64,000 nt of DNA from Spirochaetales bacterium (GCA_027021365.1 JALUUM010000001.1:62001-126000), one strand, 5' to 3'. Positions 53,395 to 62,250 are shown, counted from the first letter of the stretch. Translations and numbers: made by a program. The notes: generated from the sequence alone by a model not told the origin.

Positions 53395-54554
53395 TACTTT
53401 TCGCTCACCCTTTTGTAATCTTCCAGCCCTTCCTGGTAATTACTGTATATAACCTCCGGTGATACTTGTGATTCTGATATGGAATCGATTTCTTTCCGCA
53501 GTTTATCGGTACCTGCCAGATTGTCTATAAAATACAACTCATCGTTATCCCATCTCTTTCGCCATTGAAAATGGGAAGGGTATTCTCTTGCTATTGTATA
53601 CAAGAGATAAATTCCGGTCTTTACCGGTTTGAATGATTTTTTGTCCGTTATGTGAATTGTTACGCCTGAACATGATTGTGCCTTGTACTTGGAAAAAGCA
53701 GGTATGAAGAAGGAAACACTGAATACTACACCGGGGAGTTCATAGCTAGCCATTATATCCCTCAGATTTTCACCATCTATCCAGGGAGCACCGATTGTTT
53801 CGAAGGGTCTCGTGGTCCCCCTTCCCTCAGAGAGATTTGTTCCTTCAAAGAGGCATAACCCACCATAGACCAGGGCAGTAGTTGGTGTGGGTATGTTTGG
53901 AGAGGGAGATACCCATGGCAGGTTTGTATCTTCAAAAGACATGTCAGATACATAGTTTTCCATGTATATCACATCAATATCTAGGTCCGGGTAAAACTCG
54001 CCCTTCAGGTAACTTGCGAATTCCCCAATTGTCAAGCCGTATATATTGGGAAGTTGATATGCACCGACGAAACTGTCGAAAGCCTTTTCAATAGGATGGC
54101 CCTCTATCAATGATTGCGGCATGGGGTTCGGCCTGTCGAGAACAATGAGCCTGATACCCAGTTCTTCACAAACCTTCATTGAATTTGCCAGAGTGTAGAG
54201 ATATGTGTAATATCTCGATCCGACATCCTGGATATCGAAAGCAAGGGCATCCAACTTGTTGAGTATTCCCGGTTCCGGGCTTTTCCTCTTTCCATAGAGG
54301 GAATATACCGGGATTCCCAGATATTCAGAATCTTCTATCTCGATGGCATCCTGTGCCTGTCCCAGGATGCCGTGTTCGGGACCGAACAGTGACTTCAAAT
54401 TGAAGTCTGCCTCTATCAGGTTTTTTACGGACATCTTGCCATTTGAAGTAATTGCAGAGTGGTTGGTAATAAATCCCAATTTGAGCGATTTGTACTCCCT
54501 CTTTTCGAGGAACAGCTCGATTCCCGGTTTTACCTTTCCTTTTCCCTTTTTCAT
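53382..54554 (-). CDS. namZ: Exo-beta-N-acetylmuramidase NamZ family (DUF1343)
   Basis: 390 residues. Family landmarks: LGFITNHSAIT, LFGPEHGILGQAQD, YSLYGKRKSPEP, DALAFDIQDVGSRYYTYLYTLANSMK in parts, LIVLDRPNPM, SPSPNIPTPTTALVYGGLCLFEGTN and RGTTRPFETIGAPWIDG in parts. NamZ removes MurNAc from the non-reducing end of glycan fragments. Known examples are secreted; this protein begins MKKGKGKVKPGIELF with no signal peptide, suggesting action on imported disaccharides. It is convergent with the kinase (13-nt overlap). Confidence 0.9.
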   Translation of the reverse strand: MKKGKGKVKPGIELFLEKREYKSLKLGFITNHSAITSNGKMSVKNLIEADFNLKSLFGPEHGILGQAQDAIEIEDSEYLGIPVYSLYGKRKSPEPGILNKLDALAFDIQDVGSRYYTYLYTLANSMKVCEELGIRLIVLDRPNPMPQSLIEGHPIEKAFDSFVGAYQLPNIYGLTIGEFASYLKGEFYPDLDIDVIYMENYVSDMSFEDTNLPWVSPSPNIPTPTTALVYGGLCLFEGTNLSEGRGTTRPFETIGAPWIDGENLRDIMASYELPGVVFSVSFFIPAFSKYKAQSCSGVTIHITDKKSFKPVKTGIYLLYTIAREYPSHFQWRKRWDNDELYFIDNLAGTDKLRKEIDSISESQVSPEVIYSNYQEGLEDYKRVSEKYQWY

Positions 54555-54593
54555 AAGTACATTATAAAAAGAATTTTTTGAAGGAGAAAGTGT

Positions 54594-54980
54594 ATGGATT
54601 ATTATTATTCAAGAAAACTAAAAGATTCTTTTACGAATTGTATTGAAAGAATAAAAAAATCGTTGAAAGAAGAAGGATTCGGTGTTCTTACGAGTATTGA
54701 TGTGCGGTCTACACTGAAAGAAAAACTGGACGTGGATTTCCCGAATTACATGATACTGGGTGCATGCAATCCCAAATACTCTTATAAAGCCCTGCAAACG
54801 GAAGATAAAGTGGGAGCGATGTTACCCTGCAATGTTATCGTTCAGGAAAAATCCGAGGGTGAAATTGAAGTTTCTGCAGTTGATCCCGTTGCTTCAATGC
54901 AGGCTATTGAAAACAAGGATTTACTAAAGATAGCTTCACAAATCAGAGAAAAATTGATAACTGCCGTTGATAAAATGTAG
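54594..54980 (+). CDS. DUF302-family protein
   Basis: 128 residues with the DUF302 pattern: FTNCIERIKKSLKEEGFGVLTSIDVRSTLKEKL in parts, NYMILGACNPKYSYKAL and GAMLPCNVIVQEKSEGE with the conserved Cys. Cytoplasmic, no signal peptide. AAGGAG lies 7 nt before the ATG. DUF302 proteins occur with redox and sulphur genes; the biochemical role is unknown. The DOMON protein gene follows after 18 nt. Confidence 0.85.
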   Translation: MDYYYSRKLKDSFTNCIERIKKSLKEEGFGVLTSIDVRSTLKEKLDVDFPNYMILGACNPKYSYKALQTEDKVGAMLPCNVIVQEKSEGEIEVSAVDPVASMQAIENKDLLKIASQIREKLITAVDKM

Positions 54981-54998
54981 AATTATATATTTGTACCC

Positions 54999-55538
54999 AT
55001 GAGAAAAACAGTAGCAATCATTATATTGGGTGTGGTGATTTCACTCTTTGCATTGCTTGGGCTTGGAGCACAGTCAAACGAACTGGTTAAATTCAATTCT
55101 CTGTCTGCAGATGGTATTGTGCTGAAATGGCGTGTAAAGGGTGAAAACCTCGACCTTGTTGTTTCTGCCAAAACGACCGGTTGGGTTGCCGTTGGCTTCG
55201 ATCCCGCCAGGAGAATGAAAGATGCCAATATCATAATCGGATATGTAAAAGACGGAAAAGTCTTTATCCGTGACGATTTTGGAGTTGCAACTACCTTTCA
55301 CAAATCCGATGTAAGCTTGAAGAGAAAGGATAATGTGCTGAATCTTTCGGGGAGCGAGAGCAAAGGCATCACGACTCTCGAGTTTTCTATTCCCCTGGAT
55401 TCGGGTGACAAATTTGACAGAAAGCTTGAGAAAGGAAAGACTTACAAGGTGCTCCTTGCATACGGGAGGGAGGATGACTTTTCTGCCTACCATGCCTACA
55501 GGACAACGGCAGAAATCACTCTTAAAGAGGTTAAATGA
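54999..55538 (+). CDS. Exported DOMON-domain protein
   Basis: 179 residues. Signal peptide about 1-24 (LGVVISLFALLGLGA/QS), then a DOMON domain: LKWRVKGENLDLVVSAKTTGWVAVGF in parts, MKDANIIIGYVKDGKVFIRDDF, KGITTLEFSIPLDSGD and a late HAYRTTAEITL. DOMON domains bind haem b or sugars and act in periplasmic electron transfer. A Met and a His in suitable places (RRMKDAN, SAYHAYR) could ligate haem. No SD is obvious. Probably co-transcribed with the DUF302 gene. Confidence 0.82.
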   Translation: MRKTVAIIILGVVISLFALLGLGAQSNELVKFNSLSADGIVLKWRVKGENLDLVVSAKTTGWVAVGFDPARRMKDANIIIGYVKDGKVFIRDDFGVATTFHKSDVSLKRKDNVLNLSGSESKGITTLEFSIPLDSGDKFDRKLEKGKTYKVLLAYGREDDFSAYHAYRTTAEITLKEVK

Positions 55539-55558
55539 GTTAGCGAGAAATCTTGCTA

Positions 55559-56542
55559 TTACCACCTATGGTGCACATAGCTTTTAATGTTAGTTTCATA
55601 GATTCTTTCCACCTCGGCCATGGTGCTTTCCGGGAGTGGGGGAAGCTCTGATGCCGCGGTATTATCTTCTACCTGGTATAGTTTTTTCCCGCCGGGTATT
55701 ACAGTGGAAACAGCATCGTGCATGAGTATCCATTTGAGAGCAAATTGAGCCATAGTCATTCCCTCTGGCTTTACCTTCTTTATCTCTTCCACTGCATCAA
55801 GCCCGACCTCGAAAGGCACGCCTGCAAAGGTTTCACTGACATCGAAAGCCTCACCGTGTCTGTTATAATACCTGTGATCGTTCTTATCGAAAGTAGTATT
55901 CCTGCTCATCTTTCCTGTAAGCAGGCCGCTAGCAAGGGGTACGCGAACGATTATCCCGATATTCTTTCTCTTTGCCTCCCTGAAAAAGAGCTCCTTGGGT
56001 CGCTGCCGAAACATGTTGAAGATTATCTGAACCGTTTTGACACCGGGATATTCAATTGCCTTCAGTGCCTCTTCCACTTTCTCCACACTCACGCCGTAGT
56101 TCTTTATTAAGCCCTCTCTCTCCATCCGGTCCAGGGTATCGAAAAGTTCAGGTCTGTAATAGACCTCGGTAGGAGGACAGTGCAACTGAAGCAGGTCAAG
56201 GGAATCAAATCCCATATTTTCAAGACTGTCCTCTATGAAGGCTCTGATATTTTCAGGTGTATATTTATCAGCAATGTGAGGCTGAAGTTTACGTCCCGCC
56301 TTTGTTGCTATCACAATCATTTTATCGGTTTCCCTTCTCATGCGGGAGACGAGCCTCTCACTTCTTCCCATTCCGTAAACATCAGCCGTATCAAAGAAAG
56401 TAACGCCAAGTTCAACGGCCCTCCTTAGGGTGGCCATCGATTCGTCGTCCTTTACCGTACCCCAGTCTCCGCCGATTGCCCAGGCTCCGAATCCAACCTC
56501 TGATACTTCGAAACCGGTAGAGCCAAGTCTTCTGTATTTCAT
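55559..56542 (-). CDS. Aldo/keto reductase
   Basis: 327 residues. Starts MKYRRLGSTGFEVSEVGFGAW, with catalytic Asp and Tyr in FFDTADVYGMGRSE, Lys in IATKAGRK, His in LLQLHCPP and the NADPH-binding tail (KWILMHDAVSTVIPGGKKLYQ in parts). Start ATG at 56542 has GGAGGAT upstream; a GTG at 56557 is in frame but lies inside that ribosome site. NADPH-dependent reduction of an aldehyde or ketone is expected; the substrate is unknown. Confidence 0.92.
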   Translation of the reverse strand: MKYRRLGSTGFEVSEVGFGAWAIGGDWGTVKDDESMATLRRAVELGVTFFDTADVYGMGRSERLVSRMRRETDKMIVIATKAGRKLQPHIADKYTPENIRAFIEDSLENMGFDSLDLLQLHCPPTEVYYRPELFDTLDRMEREGLIKNYGVSVEKVEEALKAIEYPGVKTVQIIFNMFRQRPKELFFREAKRKNIGIIVRVPLASGLLTGKMSRNTTFDKNDHRYYNRHGEAFDVSETFAGVPFEVGLDAVEEIKKVKPEGMTMAQFALKWILMHDAVSTVIPGGKKLYQVEDNTAASELPPLPESTMAEVERIYETNIKSYVHHRW

Positions 56543-56599
56543 TTTGATATCCTCCACTGCCGATTGGGTTGTGAACCGGCTATATGAGAGATGTGAATC

Positions 56600-57550
56600 C
56601 TAATAACCCGTTTTTTTTATATTTTCGGAGATGAAACCAGCGGATTTCATGAGAAGTTTCATCTCTTCTGTTGACAGTTTTAATTCCATAACTTTTTCAG
56701 CCCCACCGCTTCCAACGATAGTTGGAAAGCTGAATGCCGTTTTATCAATGCCGATGAAGTCTTCATGGACAGTGGAGACGGGAAGTAGCCTCTTCTGATC
56801 CTTTACGATGGCTTCTATTATAACGGAAGCTGCCTGGGCAATTGCATAGTAAGTAGAGCCCTTTGCCTCTATTATCTGGTATGCGGCTCGGTGAACGTAA
56901 TCCGAGGCTTCTTCTATGATACTGCGGAGGTCACATCCTTTCCCGCAGAGTGGGCAGTACTCCTGTAGCCTTATGCCACCGATAGTAATCAGTGACCAGG
57001 CGGGGAATGAGGTGTCACCATGTTCTCCCAGTACATAGCCGTGGATATTCATCGGGTTTACATTACACAATTTGGACAGATACTCTCTTAGCCTGGAGGA
57101 ATCGAGCACGGTACCCGAACCCACGACTTTTTCCCTTTCGTAGCCAGATTCCCTGTAAGCGATGTAGGTCAGTACGTCGACGGGATTTGTTATAACGAGT
57201 AGAATCCCGTTGAAACCGGATTCTTTTACAGAGTGGGTAATTCCTTTCATAATGGAAGCATTTCGGCTAAGTAGTTCTACTCTCGTTTCACCGGGTCTCT
57301 GTTTTGCCCCTGCTGTGACGACAACGATTTCCGAGTTACTGCAGGTTTCGTATCCCCCGGCATAGATGTTTTTCAGACTGCCGAAGGTGGAACCATGAAG
57401 TATATCAAGAACTTCCGCTTCTGCCTTGCTTTCATTCTTGTCTATGAGCGATATTTCCGTAACAGCATTCTTGAGAGCAAGGTTGTAGGCAAGTGTTGCT
57501 CCCACGGAACCAGCGCCTACGATTGATATTTTCCCTTTTTTGATATTCAT
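56600..57550 (-). CDS. ldh: L-lactate dehydrogenase (LDH/MDH family)
   Basis: 316 residues. NAD-binding ISIVGAGSVGATLAYNLAL, acidic residue in LIDKNESKAE (NAD preference), TAGAKQRPGETR with Gln at the specificity position, which favours lactate over malate, catalytic His in LGEHGDTSFPAWS and Arg in DSSRLREYL. An unusual CPLCGKGC cysteine cluster lies in the mobile part near residue 205. Has its own sigma70-type promoter. Interconverts pyruvate and L-lactate with NADH, so it is not the direct enzyme for MurQ-derived D-lactate. Confidence 0.93.
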   Translation of the reverse strand: MNIKKGKISIVGAGSVGATLAYNLALKNAVTEISLIDKNESKAEAEVLDILHGSTFGSLKNIYAGGYETCSNSEIVVVTAGAKQRPGETRVELLSRNASIMKGITHSVKESGFNGILLVITNPVDVLTYIAYRESGYEREKVVGSGTVLDSSRLREYLSKLCNVNPMNIHGYVLGEHGDTSFPAWSLITIGGIRLQEYCPLCGKGCDLRSIIEEASDYVHRAAYQIIEAKGSTYYAIAQAASVIIEAIVKDQKRLLPVSTVHEDFIGIDKTAFSFPTIVGSGGAEKVMELKLSTEEMKLLMKSAGFISENIKKTGY

Positions 57551-57584
57551 TTGAATTCCTCGATATATTACTATTTGAATAATA

Positions 57585-57613
57585 ATTATAATTCTCTCCT
57601 ATTGTATAGTCAA
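57585..57613 (-). promoter_or_regulatory. Promoter of ldh
   Basis: TTGACT (57608-57613), 17 bp, TATAAT (57585-57590) on the minus strand; GAGG precedes the ATG at 57550. It overlaps the divergent kinase promoter. Confidence 0.8.
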
Positions 57614-57630
57614 GAAATAACAATTATATT
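57602..57630 (+). promoter_or_regulatory. Promoter of the membrane hybrid kinase, possibly leaderless
   Basis: TTGTAT (57602-57607), 17 bp, TATATT (57625-57630). Only 9 nt separate the -10 from the ATG at 57640 and no Shine-Dalgarno is present. It overlaps the ldh promoter on the other strand, so the two could interfere. Confidence 0.6.
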
Positions 57631-57639
57631 GAAATAATT

Positions 57640-60135
57640 ATGGCAGATTTTTCTTTTTTCAAGAAGGCAAAAGAGATTTTAAGACCACCGGAGATGAGCG
57701 ACCCGGAGAAAAACAGGAGTGCCCGTTTCATGTACTTCATACTGCTGGCCGGTATGCTGGCATCGGCGGTTTCTAACTATGTATTTCAAGTGAACGGTTG
57801 GAAAGAAAAAGAGATATTATCCCTTGTCGTTCTTCTTGTCCTCACTTTGACCTTTATCATCCTCAATATAAAGAAGTTGAAACTTGCCATATACATGATG
57901 CTTGTTCTACTGTTAGTCGTATTTCTCCTTATCCTGTACAGAGGCTATGGGATATATGATCCGATATCGGCTTACATACCGATAATGATCGTGCTGGCCG
58001 GGTTTCTGCTGGAAGGTTACGAGTACTATATCTATTCATCGGTTGCTTCTGTTTCATCACTTGCAGTAGCAATCATAGTGTACAGGAAAATTGGTACCAC
58101 CTTTGCAGAACCCCCTGAATTCAGGAGTGATATCATTTTTACAGGCGTACTCTATGTATTCATAATTCTGATTATCAGGTATTTTGCCGTGAACCTCCTG
58201 CAATTTGCAAGGAAGGCCAGGGAAAGCGAGGAACGTTTTAGAAGCTTCACTGAAAAAGTGAAGGTCGGGATTTACACCTTTGATGATTCAGGCCATTTCA
58301 CCTATGTCAACGATTACATGTGTGATTTCTTCGGGTATTCAAGGGAAGTACTGCTTAAAATGAATTACCTGGATCTCGTTCATCCCGATGAAAGGGAGGT
58401 TGTGGGAGAAAGGGCGAGAAAACGGTTGATGGGTGAAGAGGTTATAGACCAGTATGAATTGAGGGTAATAAGGAAAGACGGGAGTGTTGCCTGGCTATTC
58501 ATATTTGCAAGCAAGGTAGATATCAAAGGTAAGCGGATTGGTCTAGGAGGCCTTGTAGATATAACGAAAAGGAAAAGGCTGGAGGAAGACCTGAAAGAAG
58601 AGAAAGAAAAATTGCTCGTTACACTGAAAAGTATAGGGGATGGCGTCATCGTTACTGATACCGTTGGGAAAATAATCCTCATGAGTCATGTGGCGGAGGA
58701 ACTTACCGGTTGGAGTGCGGAGGAAGCCGGCGGTAAATATCTGGATGAAGTACTGAAACTGAGGGAGAAAGGCTCCGGAATAGAAATCAGAGAAATAATA
58801 AAGAAACTGAAACTCAGGCGGGAGACTTTCCATCTTGAAGGAGAGATCGAGCTTGTTTCGAAGAATGGGATGAGAAAGATTATTTCGGACAGTTTCGCTC
58901 CGATAATGGATACCAGCAAAAAGCTCATAGGGAGTGTAATAGTATTCAGGGATATAACCGAAAAGGTAATGGTTTCAAGAAGACTTGAAAAAGCAAAGAA
59001 ACTCGAATCACTTGGCCTGCTTGCAGGAGGAATAGCGCATGATTTCAATAATCTCCTTACGGGAATTCTTGGAAACATCAATCTTCTGGAAATCTATTTT
59101 AGCGAAAACAACAGAGAAAAGATAATAGAGAGCATAGAGGAGACAAAGAAGGCTACTCTACGAGCCACCGGCCTTACAAGGCAACTGCTTACGTTTTCCA
59201 GGGGAGGATCACCTGTAAAGGAAATTACTTCCCTGGAGGCACTTATCGAAGAGAATGTCCGCTTTGTTTTGAGTGGTTCGAGGATAGGCCACGAGATATC
59301 GATTGGAGAGGGTCTTTGGAAGGTAGACGTAGACCCCAACCAGATCTCACAGGTGATACAGAACCTCGTAATAAATGCCATTCAATCAATGCCGGATGGT
59401 GGTAAGATAAGAATAAAAGCTGAAAATCTCAGCATTGAAGAGAGCAGATGCATTCATGGGGTGGAGGTGGAAAGGGGTGATTATGTATGCATAGAGGTTA
59501 GCGATGAAGGAGTGGGGATACCGGAAGAGATAAGGGGTGAAATATTCGATCCGTACTTCACTACCAAAGAAATGGGAAGCGGGCTGGGCCTTTCAACGGT
59601 ATATTCGATAGTAAAGCAGCATAACGGTTATATAGCCTTTGAATCAGAACCGGGTTCAGGAACAACCTTTTATATCTTTCTTCACCGTGCGGAGAAGATT
59701 GAGAAAGGTAAAGATGAAAGTGAATCCCTCGCCGCCGGGGAAGGCAGGGGGAATCTACGGGGAAGGGTTCTGATAATGGACGATGAAGAGTCTGTAAGGA
59801 CAGTTTTCAGGAAGATGCTTGAAAGAATGAGCTTCAGGGTGGATGAGGTTACAAACGGAGAGGATGCGGTATCCATGTTTCAAAAGGCCATGGTAAAGGG
59901 AAATGGTTACGACATAGTATTTCTCGATCTTACCATCCCAGGCGGCATGGGTGGTGAGGAGGTAGCCGAAAAGATAAGGGATATAGACAACGATGCTGTT
60001 ATAGTTGCAATGAGCGGATACTCCAATAGCCCGGTCATGGCGAATTTTGGTGAGTACGGGTTCGCAGGAATTCTTAAAAAGCCATTCGTAACCGAAGAGC
60101 TTAAGGCTCTTCTAACTAAGGTAATGAATCGATAG
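57640..60135 (+). CDS. Membrane hybrid sensor histidine kinase
   Basis: 831 residues. About six transmembrane helices in the first 185 residues, then two PAS domains (about 195-315, VKVGIYTFDDSGHFTYVN; about 320-445, DGVIVTDTVGKIILM), HisKA with LLAGGIAHDFNNLLTGILGN, ATPase with NAIQSMPDGGKIRI, DEGVGIPEEIRGEIFDPYF and GSGLGLSTVYSIVKQHNGY, and a C-terminal receiver with acceptor Asp in DIVFLDLTIPGGMG. No response regulator gene is adjacent. Membrane input is unknown. Confidence 0.93.
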   Translation: MADFSFFKKAKEILRPPEMSDPEKNRSARFMYFILLAGMLASAVSNYVFQVNGWKEKEILSLVVLLVLTLTFIILNIKKLKLAIYMMLVLLLVVFLLILYRGYGIYDPISAYIPIMIVLAGFLLEGYEYYIYSSVASVSSLAVAIIVYRKIGTTFAEPPEFRSDIIFTGVLYVFIILIIRYFAVNLLQFARKARESEERFRSFTEKVKVGIYTFDDSGHFTYVNDYMCDFFGYSREVLLKMNYLDLVHPDEREVVGERARKRLMGEEVIDQYELRVIRKDGSVAWLFIFASKVDIKGKRIGLGGLVDITKRKRLEEDLKEEKEKLLVTLKSIGDGVIVTDTVGKIILMSHVAEELTGWSAEEAGGKYLDEVLKLREKGSGIEIREIIKKLKLRRETFHLEGEIELVSKNGMRKIISDSFAPIMDTSKKLIGSVIVFRDITEKVMVSRRLEKAKKLESLGLLAGGIAHDFNNLLTGILGNINLLEIYFSENNREKIIESIEETKKATLRATGLTRQLLTFSRGGSPVKEITSLEALIEENVRFVLSGSRIGHEISIGEGLWKVDVDPNQISQVIQNLVINAIQSMPDGGKIRIKAENLSIEESRCIHGVEVERGDYVCIEVSDEGVGIPEEIRGEIFDPYFTTKEMGSGLGLSTVYSIVKQHNGYIAFESEPGSGTTFYIFLHRAEKIEKGKDESESLAAGEGRGNLRGRVLIMDDEESVRTVFRKMLERMSFRVDEVTNGEDAVSMFQKAMVKGNGYDIVFLDLTIPGGMGGEEVAEKIRDIDNDAVIVAMSGYSNSPVMANFGEYGFAGILKKPFVTEELKALLTKVMNR

Positions 60136-60161
60136 CACCGGTTAGGAGTTACTGTGGGGAG

Positions 60162-60725
60162 CTACTCCCTTCCGGAAGTGGCTATAAGGTAAAAGTGCCT
60201 TTCTTTTATACCTTTTTCTATTACATGTAGTCTGCTTCTTTCAACCCATTCTGCTACTTCGTCGAGGCCGTAATACTCTTCCGGAATGCCTGTTATGGCT
60301 CCCTTTCTCCAATCCACCAGTATCAGCTTTCCGTTCTTCTTTAATCTGTGTTTCACGCCTCTGAAGAATGCCTTTGGATTTCCAAAGTGGTGGAGGGAAT
60401 GAACCGAGTATATCAAGTCGAAACTCAGGTTGATTTCACCGCAGAGTTTACCGGATAGTTTATCGAGCTCTTCGGCACTGAGTGGACGAAAATGTATCAA
60501 CCCTTCGTCACTCTCACCCAATTTGGGATCTATACCGCAGGAAAATGCATGATAGATAGCTGAAAGCTTTCTCAACAACTCCCCGTTACCCGAACCAACC
60601 TCAAGGATGGATTGGCAGGTATCGAAATATTTTCTTATAAGATCGATGCATAGCTGGTGTGCTTCGTTCTTGCCGAACATGATATTAGAAAGATAATGGT
60701 CTGGCTGCAGCGATTCAAGTACCAA
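60162..60725 (-). CDS. Class I SAM-dependent methyltransferase
   Basis: 187 residues. Motif I LEVGSGNGELLRKL, motif II-like acidic region GIDPKLGES, motif III region DLIYSVHSLHHFG and GKLILVDWRKGA. TTG start at 60725 has no clear SD; an ATG (MFGKNEAHQL, about 60680) is an alternative. The VHSLHHF segment resembles UbiE/arsenite-type methyltransferases but the substrate is not assigned. It may be co-transcribed with the cytochrome b5-like gene 20 nt upstream. Confidence 0.85.
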   Translation of the reverse strand: MVLESLQPDHYLSNIMFGKNEAHQLCIDLIRKYFDTCQSILEVGSGNGELLRKLSAIYHAFSCGIDPKLGESDEGLIHFRPLSAEELDKLSGKLCGEINLSFDLIYSVHSLHHFGNPKAFFRGVKHRLKKNGKLILVDWRKGAITGIPEEYYGLDEVAEWVERSRLHVIEKGIKERHFYLIATSGRE

Positions 60726-60745
60726 TTACCGGTTAGATGGATTTT

Positions 60746-60979
60746 TCAATCAATCAGTGTTCCTACGACTGGTACCCTGGACAGCATATCTTCACCGTGG
60801 GGTGCATTTTCAAGTTCTTCTGTAAGGTCGGTTCCCGCGAGGTGGAGAGCCTGGTGCTTGCCACCTTTCCAGAGAAAACTCTCTGTCACATCGTAAATTT
60901 GCCCTTTGTAGGCAATGTATGCTGGCCTTCCACCTGTTCCATCGTACCCCTTGAGTTCTTTGCGAGTTATTTTTTTCAT
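60746..60979 (-). CDS. Cytochrome b5-like haem-binding protein
   Basis: 77 residues: MKKITRKELKGYDG, then RPAYIAYKGQIYDVTESFLW, GKHQALHLAGTDLTEELENAPHG, the single-domain bacterial cytochrome b5/steroid-binding form. His in GKHQALHLAG and in NAPHG could ligate haem. GAGGAG lies 10 nt before the ATG at 60979; the ORF opens from 60997. Likely a small redox carrier. Confidence 0.85.
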   Translation of the reverse strand: MKKITRKELKGYDGTGGRPAYIAYKGQIYDVTESFLWKGGKHQALHLAGTDLTEELENAPHGEDMLSRVPVVGTLID

Positions 60980-61110
60980 ACCATTTGGTCTCCTCATATA
61001 GTCTCCGCTCCAACATGATATCGTATGATATCGGTGTTTACCGCTAAGGAGAGAGAGGCCCGAAGTCAGGACTGAGAAGCGTAGTTTCTTCGAGCCTCTC
61101 TTGTTCCAGC

Positions 61111-61662
61111 CTACTTAAGGAATTTGGAGACGAAGGGTGAATTATCGCCACGTCTCATGAAATGTCCCGATGGGCCCTCACCAAGAAATTCAGAGAACCA
61201 GGACTCATGCTCGATTTCTTCGTTCAGGATAGCCAGAACGAGGTCGTAGGTTCGATGATCCTTGCCGGCTGTCATGTTACAGAGCTGGGTGTACCCCCTT
61301 ACAGCGCACCTCTCTGCATCTACGAGAATCTTGAGCATTGCCTTCACATCGGTCGGATCGGCAGGTAGTGCTGCGGGGGGACATGCCGAGATATCATGGA
61401 ACTCTTTCATGTCCTTGGGCAGCTTTCCCCCCAGTTCGTAGATACGCGGTACCAGGGCTTCGAAGTGATTCCTGTCTTCGATTCGAGCGGCCTCTGCGAT
61501 TTCCTTAAGGCCCTCGCCCTCCAGACCTATCAGGTTTACCCTGAGAATCGTGTAATAGTAGTAGGTCGTTAATTCAGCCGATGCATTTTTGACCAGAAGT
61601 TCTACCAACTGATCTACATTGACTCCGGCTCTTTCAACCATCTCTCTTGCAACTCTTGCCAT
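61111..61662 (-). CDS. Dps-like ferritin (DPSL/thioferritin type)
   Basis: 183 residues, four-helix ferritin fold. Metal ligands are in SAELTTYYYYTILR, IEDRNHFEAL and NEEIEHESWF. Cys residues in ISACPPAAL, ERCAVRGY and QLCNM fit the DPSL subgroup, which has a thiol pair near the ferroxidase centre. It stores iron and consumes peroxide to protect DNA. Start ATG at 61662 (MARVAREMVER) has GGAGG; upstream Met at 61716 is unlikely. A 39-bp palindrome upstream points to PerR control. Confidence 0.87.
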   Translation of the reverse strand: MARVAREMVERAGVNVDQLVELLVKNASAELTTYYYYTILRVNLIGLEGEGLKEIAEAARIEDRNHFEALVPRIYELGGKLPKDMKEFHDISACPPAALPADPTDVKAMLKILVDAERCAVRGYTQLCNMTAGKDHRTYDLVLAILNEEIEHESWFSEFLGEGPSGHFMRRGDNSPFVSKFLK

Positions 61663-61733
61663 AGTGTTGCCTCCTCTTGAATTATTTTTTAAAGCGATAA
61701 CATCGCCTTGTTTCACATTGATATCTAAGTAAT

Positions 61734-61772
61734 GATCTTAAATAATAATCGTAACGATTATTATTTAAGATC
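61734..61772. promoter_or_regulatory. 39-bp perfect palindrome, PerR/Fur-type operator
   Basis: The arms 61734-61752 and 61754-61772 are perfect 19-nt inverted repeats around one base (A61753). The core ATAATAATCG-TA-ACGATTATTAT is of the Fur/PerR box type. It lies between the Dps-like gene and the Fur-family gene and probably governs the Dps-like gene. A perfect palindrome this long is unusual. Confidence 0.8.
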
Positions 61773-61814
61773 AAAATAAAAATACCAAGCAGACGCATCC
61801 TTCTCCCTTCCGGG

Positions 61815-62213
61815 TCATTTCCCCATGCCAGTTTTTTTCCTGCACTTGTCACAAATCCCATAGAATTCTATCCTGTGCCTGTTTACCTTGAATTTCGTTT
61901 TTGCTTCGACGATTTTTTCGAGTCCTGAATCCACAGGAATATCGAGGTCTGTAATAGATCCGCATATTTCACAGATAAAGTGGTAGTGAGGCGTGATATT
62001 AGCATCGAACCTGTCGAAAGTGCTTCCAAAATCTATCTTTTTTATAAGGCCCTGCTCGTCCAGGATGTTGAGGTTCCTGTACACGGTCCCCATGCTTAAA
62101 TTCGGAAACTCACCCTTTAACCTCTCGTACAACCAGTTCGCGGTCGGGTGTATTCCCGTATTCTTTAGTAACTCAAGGATTCTTTCCCTCTGCAGGCTTC
62201 TCTTGTATTTCAT
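61815..62213 (-). CDS. perR: Fur-family peroxide-sensing regulator (PerR type)
   Basis: 132 residues. Winged helix at about 1-75 (LERILELLKNTGIHP-type region, MGTVYRNLNILDEQGLI), then the dimer domain with regulatory metal ligands in FDANITPHYHFICEICG and the structural zinc CxxC pairs in CEICG and CDKCRKK. The short form and context with a Dps-like gene suggest PerR rather than Fur. Own promoter with an inverted repeat in its leader, so probably autoregulated. Confidence 0.88.
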   Translation of the reverse strand: MKYKRSLQRERILELLKNTGIHPTANWLYERLKGEFPNLSMGTVYRNLNILDEQGLIKKIDFGSTFDRFDANITPHYHFICEICGSITDLDIPVDSGLEKIVEAKTKFKVNRHRIEFYGICDKCRKKTGMGK

Positions 62214-62250
62214 GCTGTTGATGTAACCTTTGCCGTTCCGGTATTTATAA

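Noticed and set aside
60998..61110. AGAGAGGC/GCCTCTCT repeat downstream of the Dps-like gene as a terminator
   Set aside because: The loop exceeds 30 nt and no U-run follows, so it was not listed as a feature.
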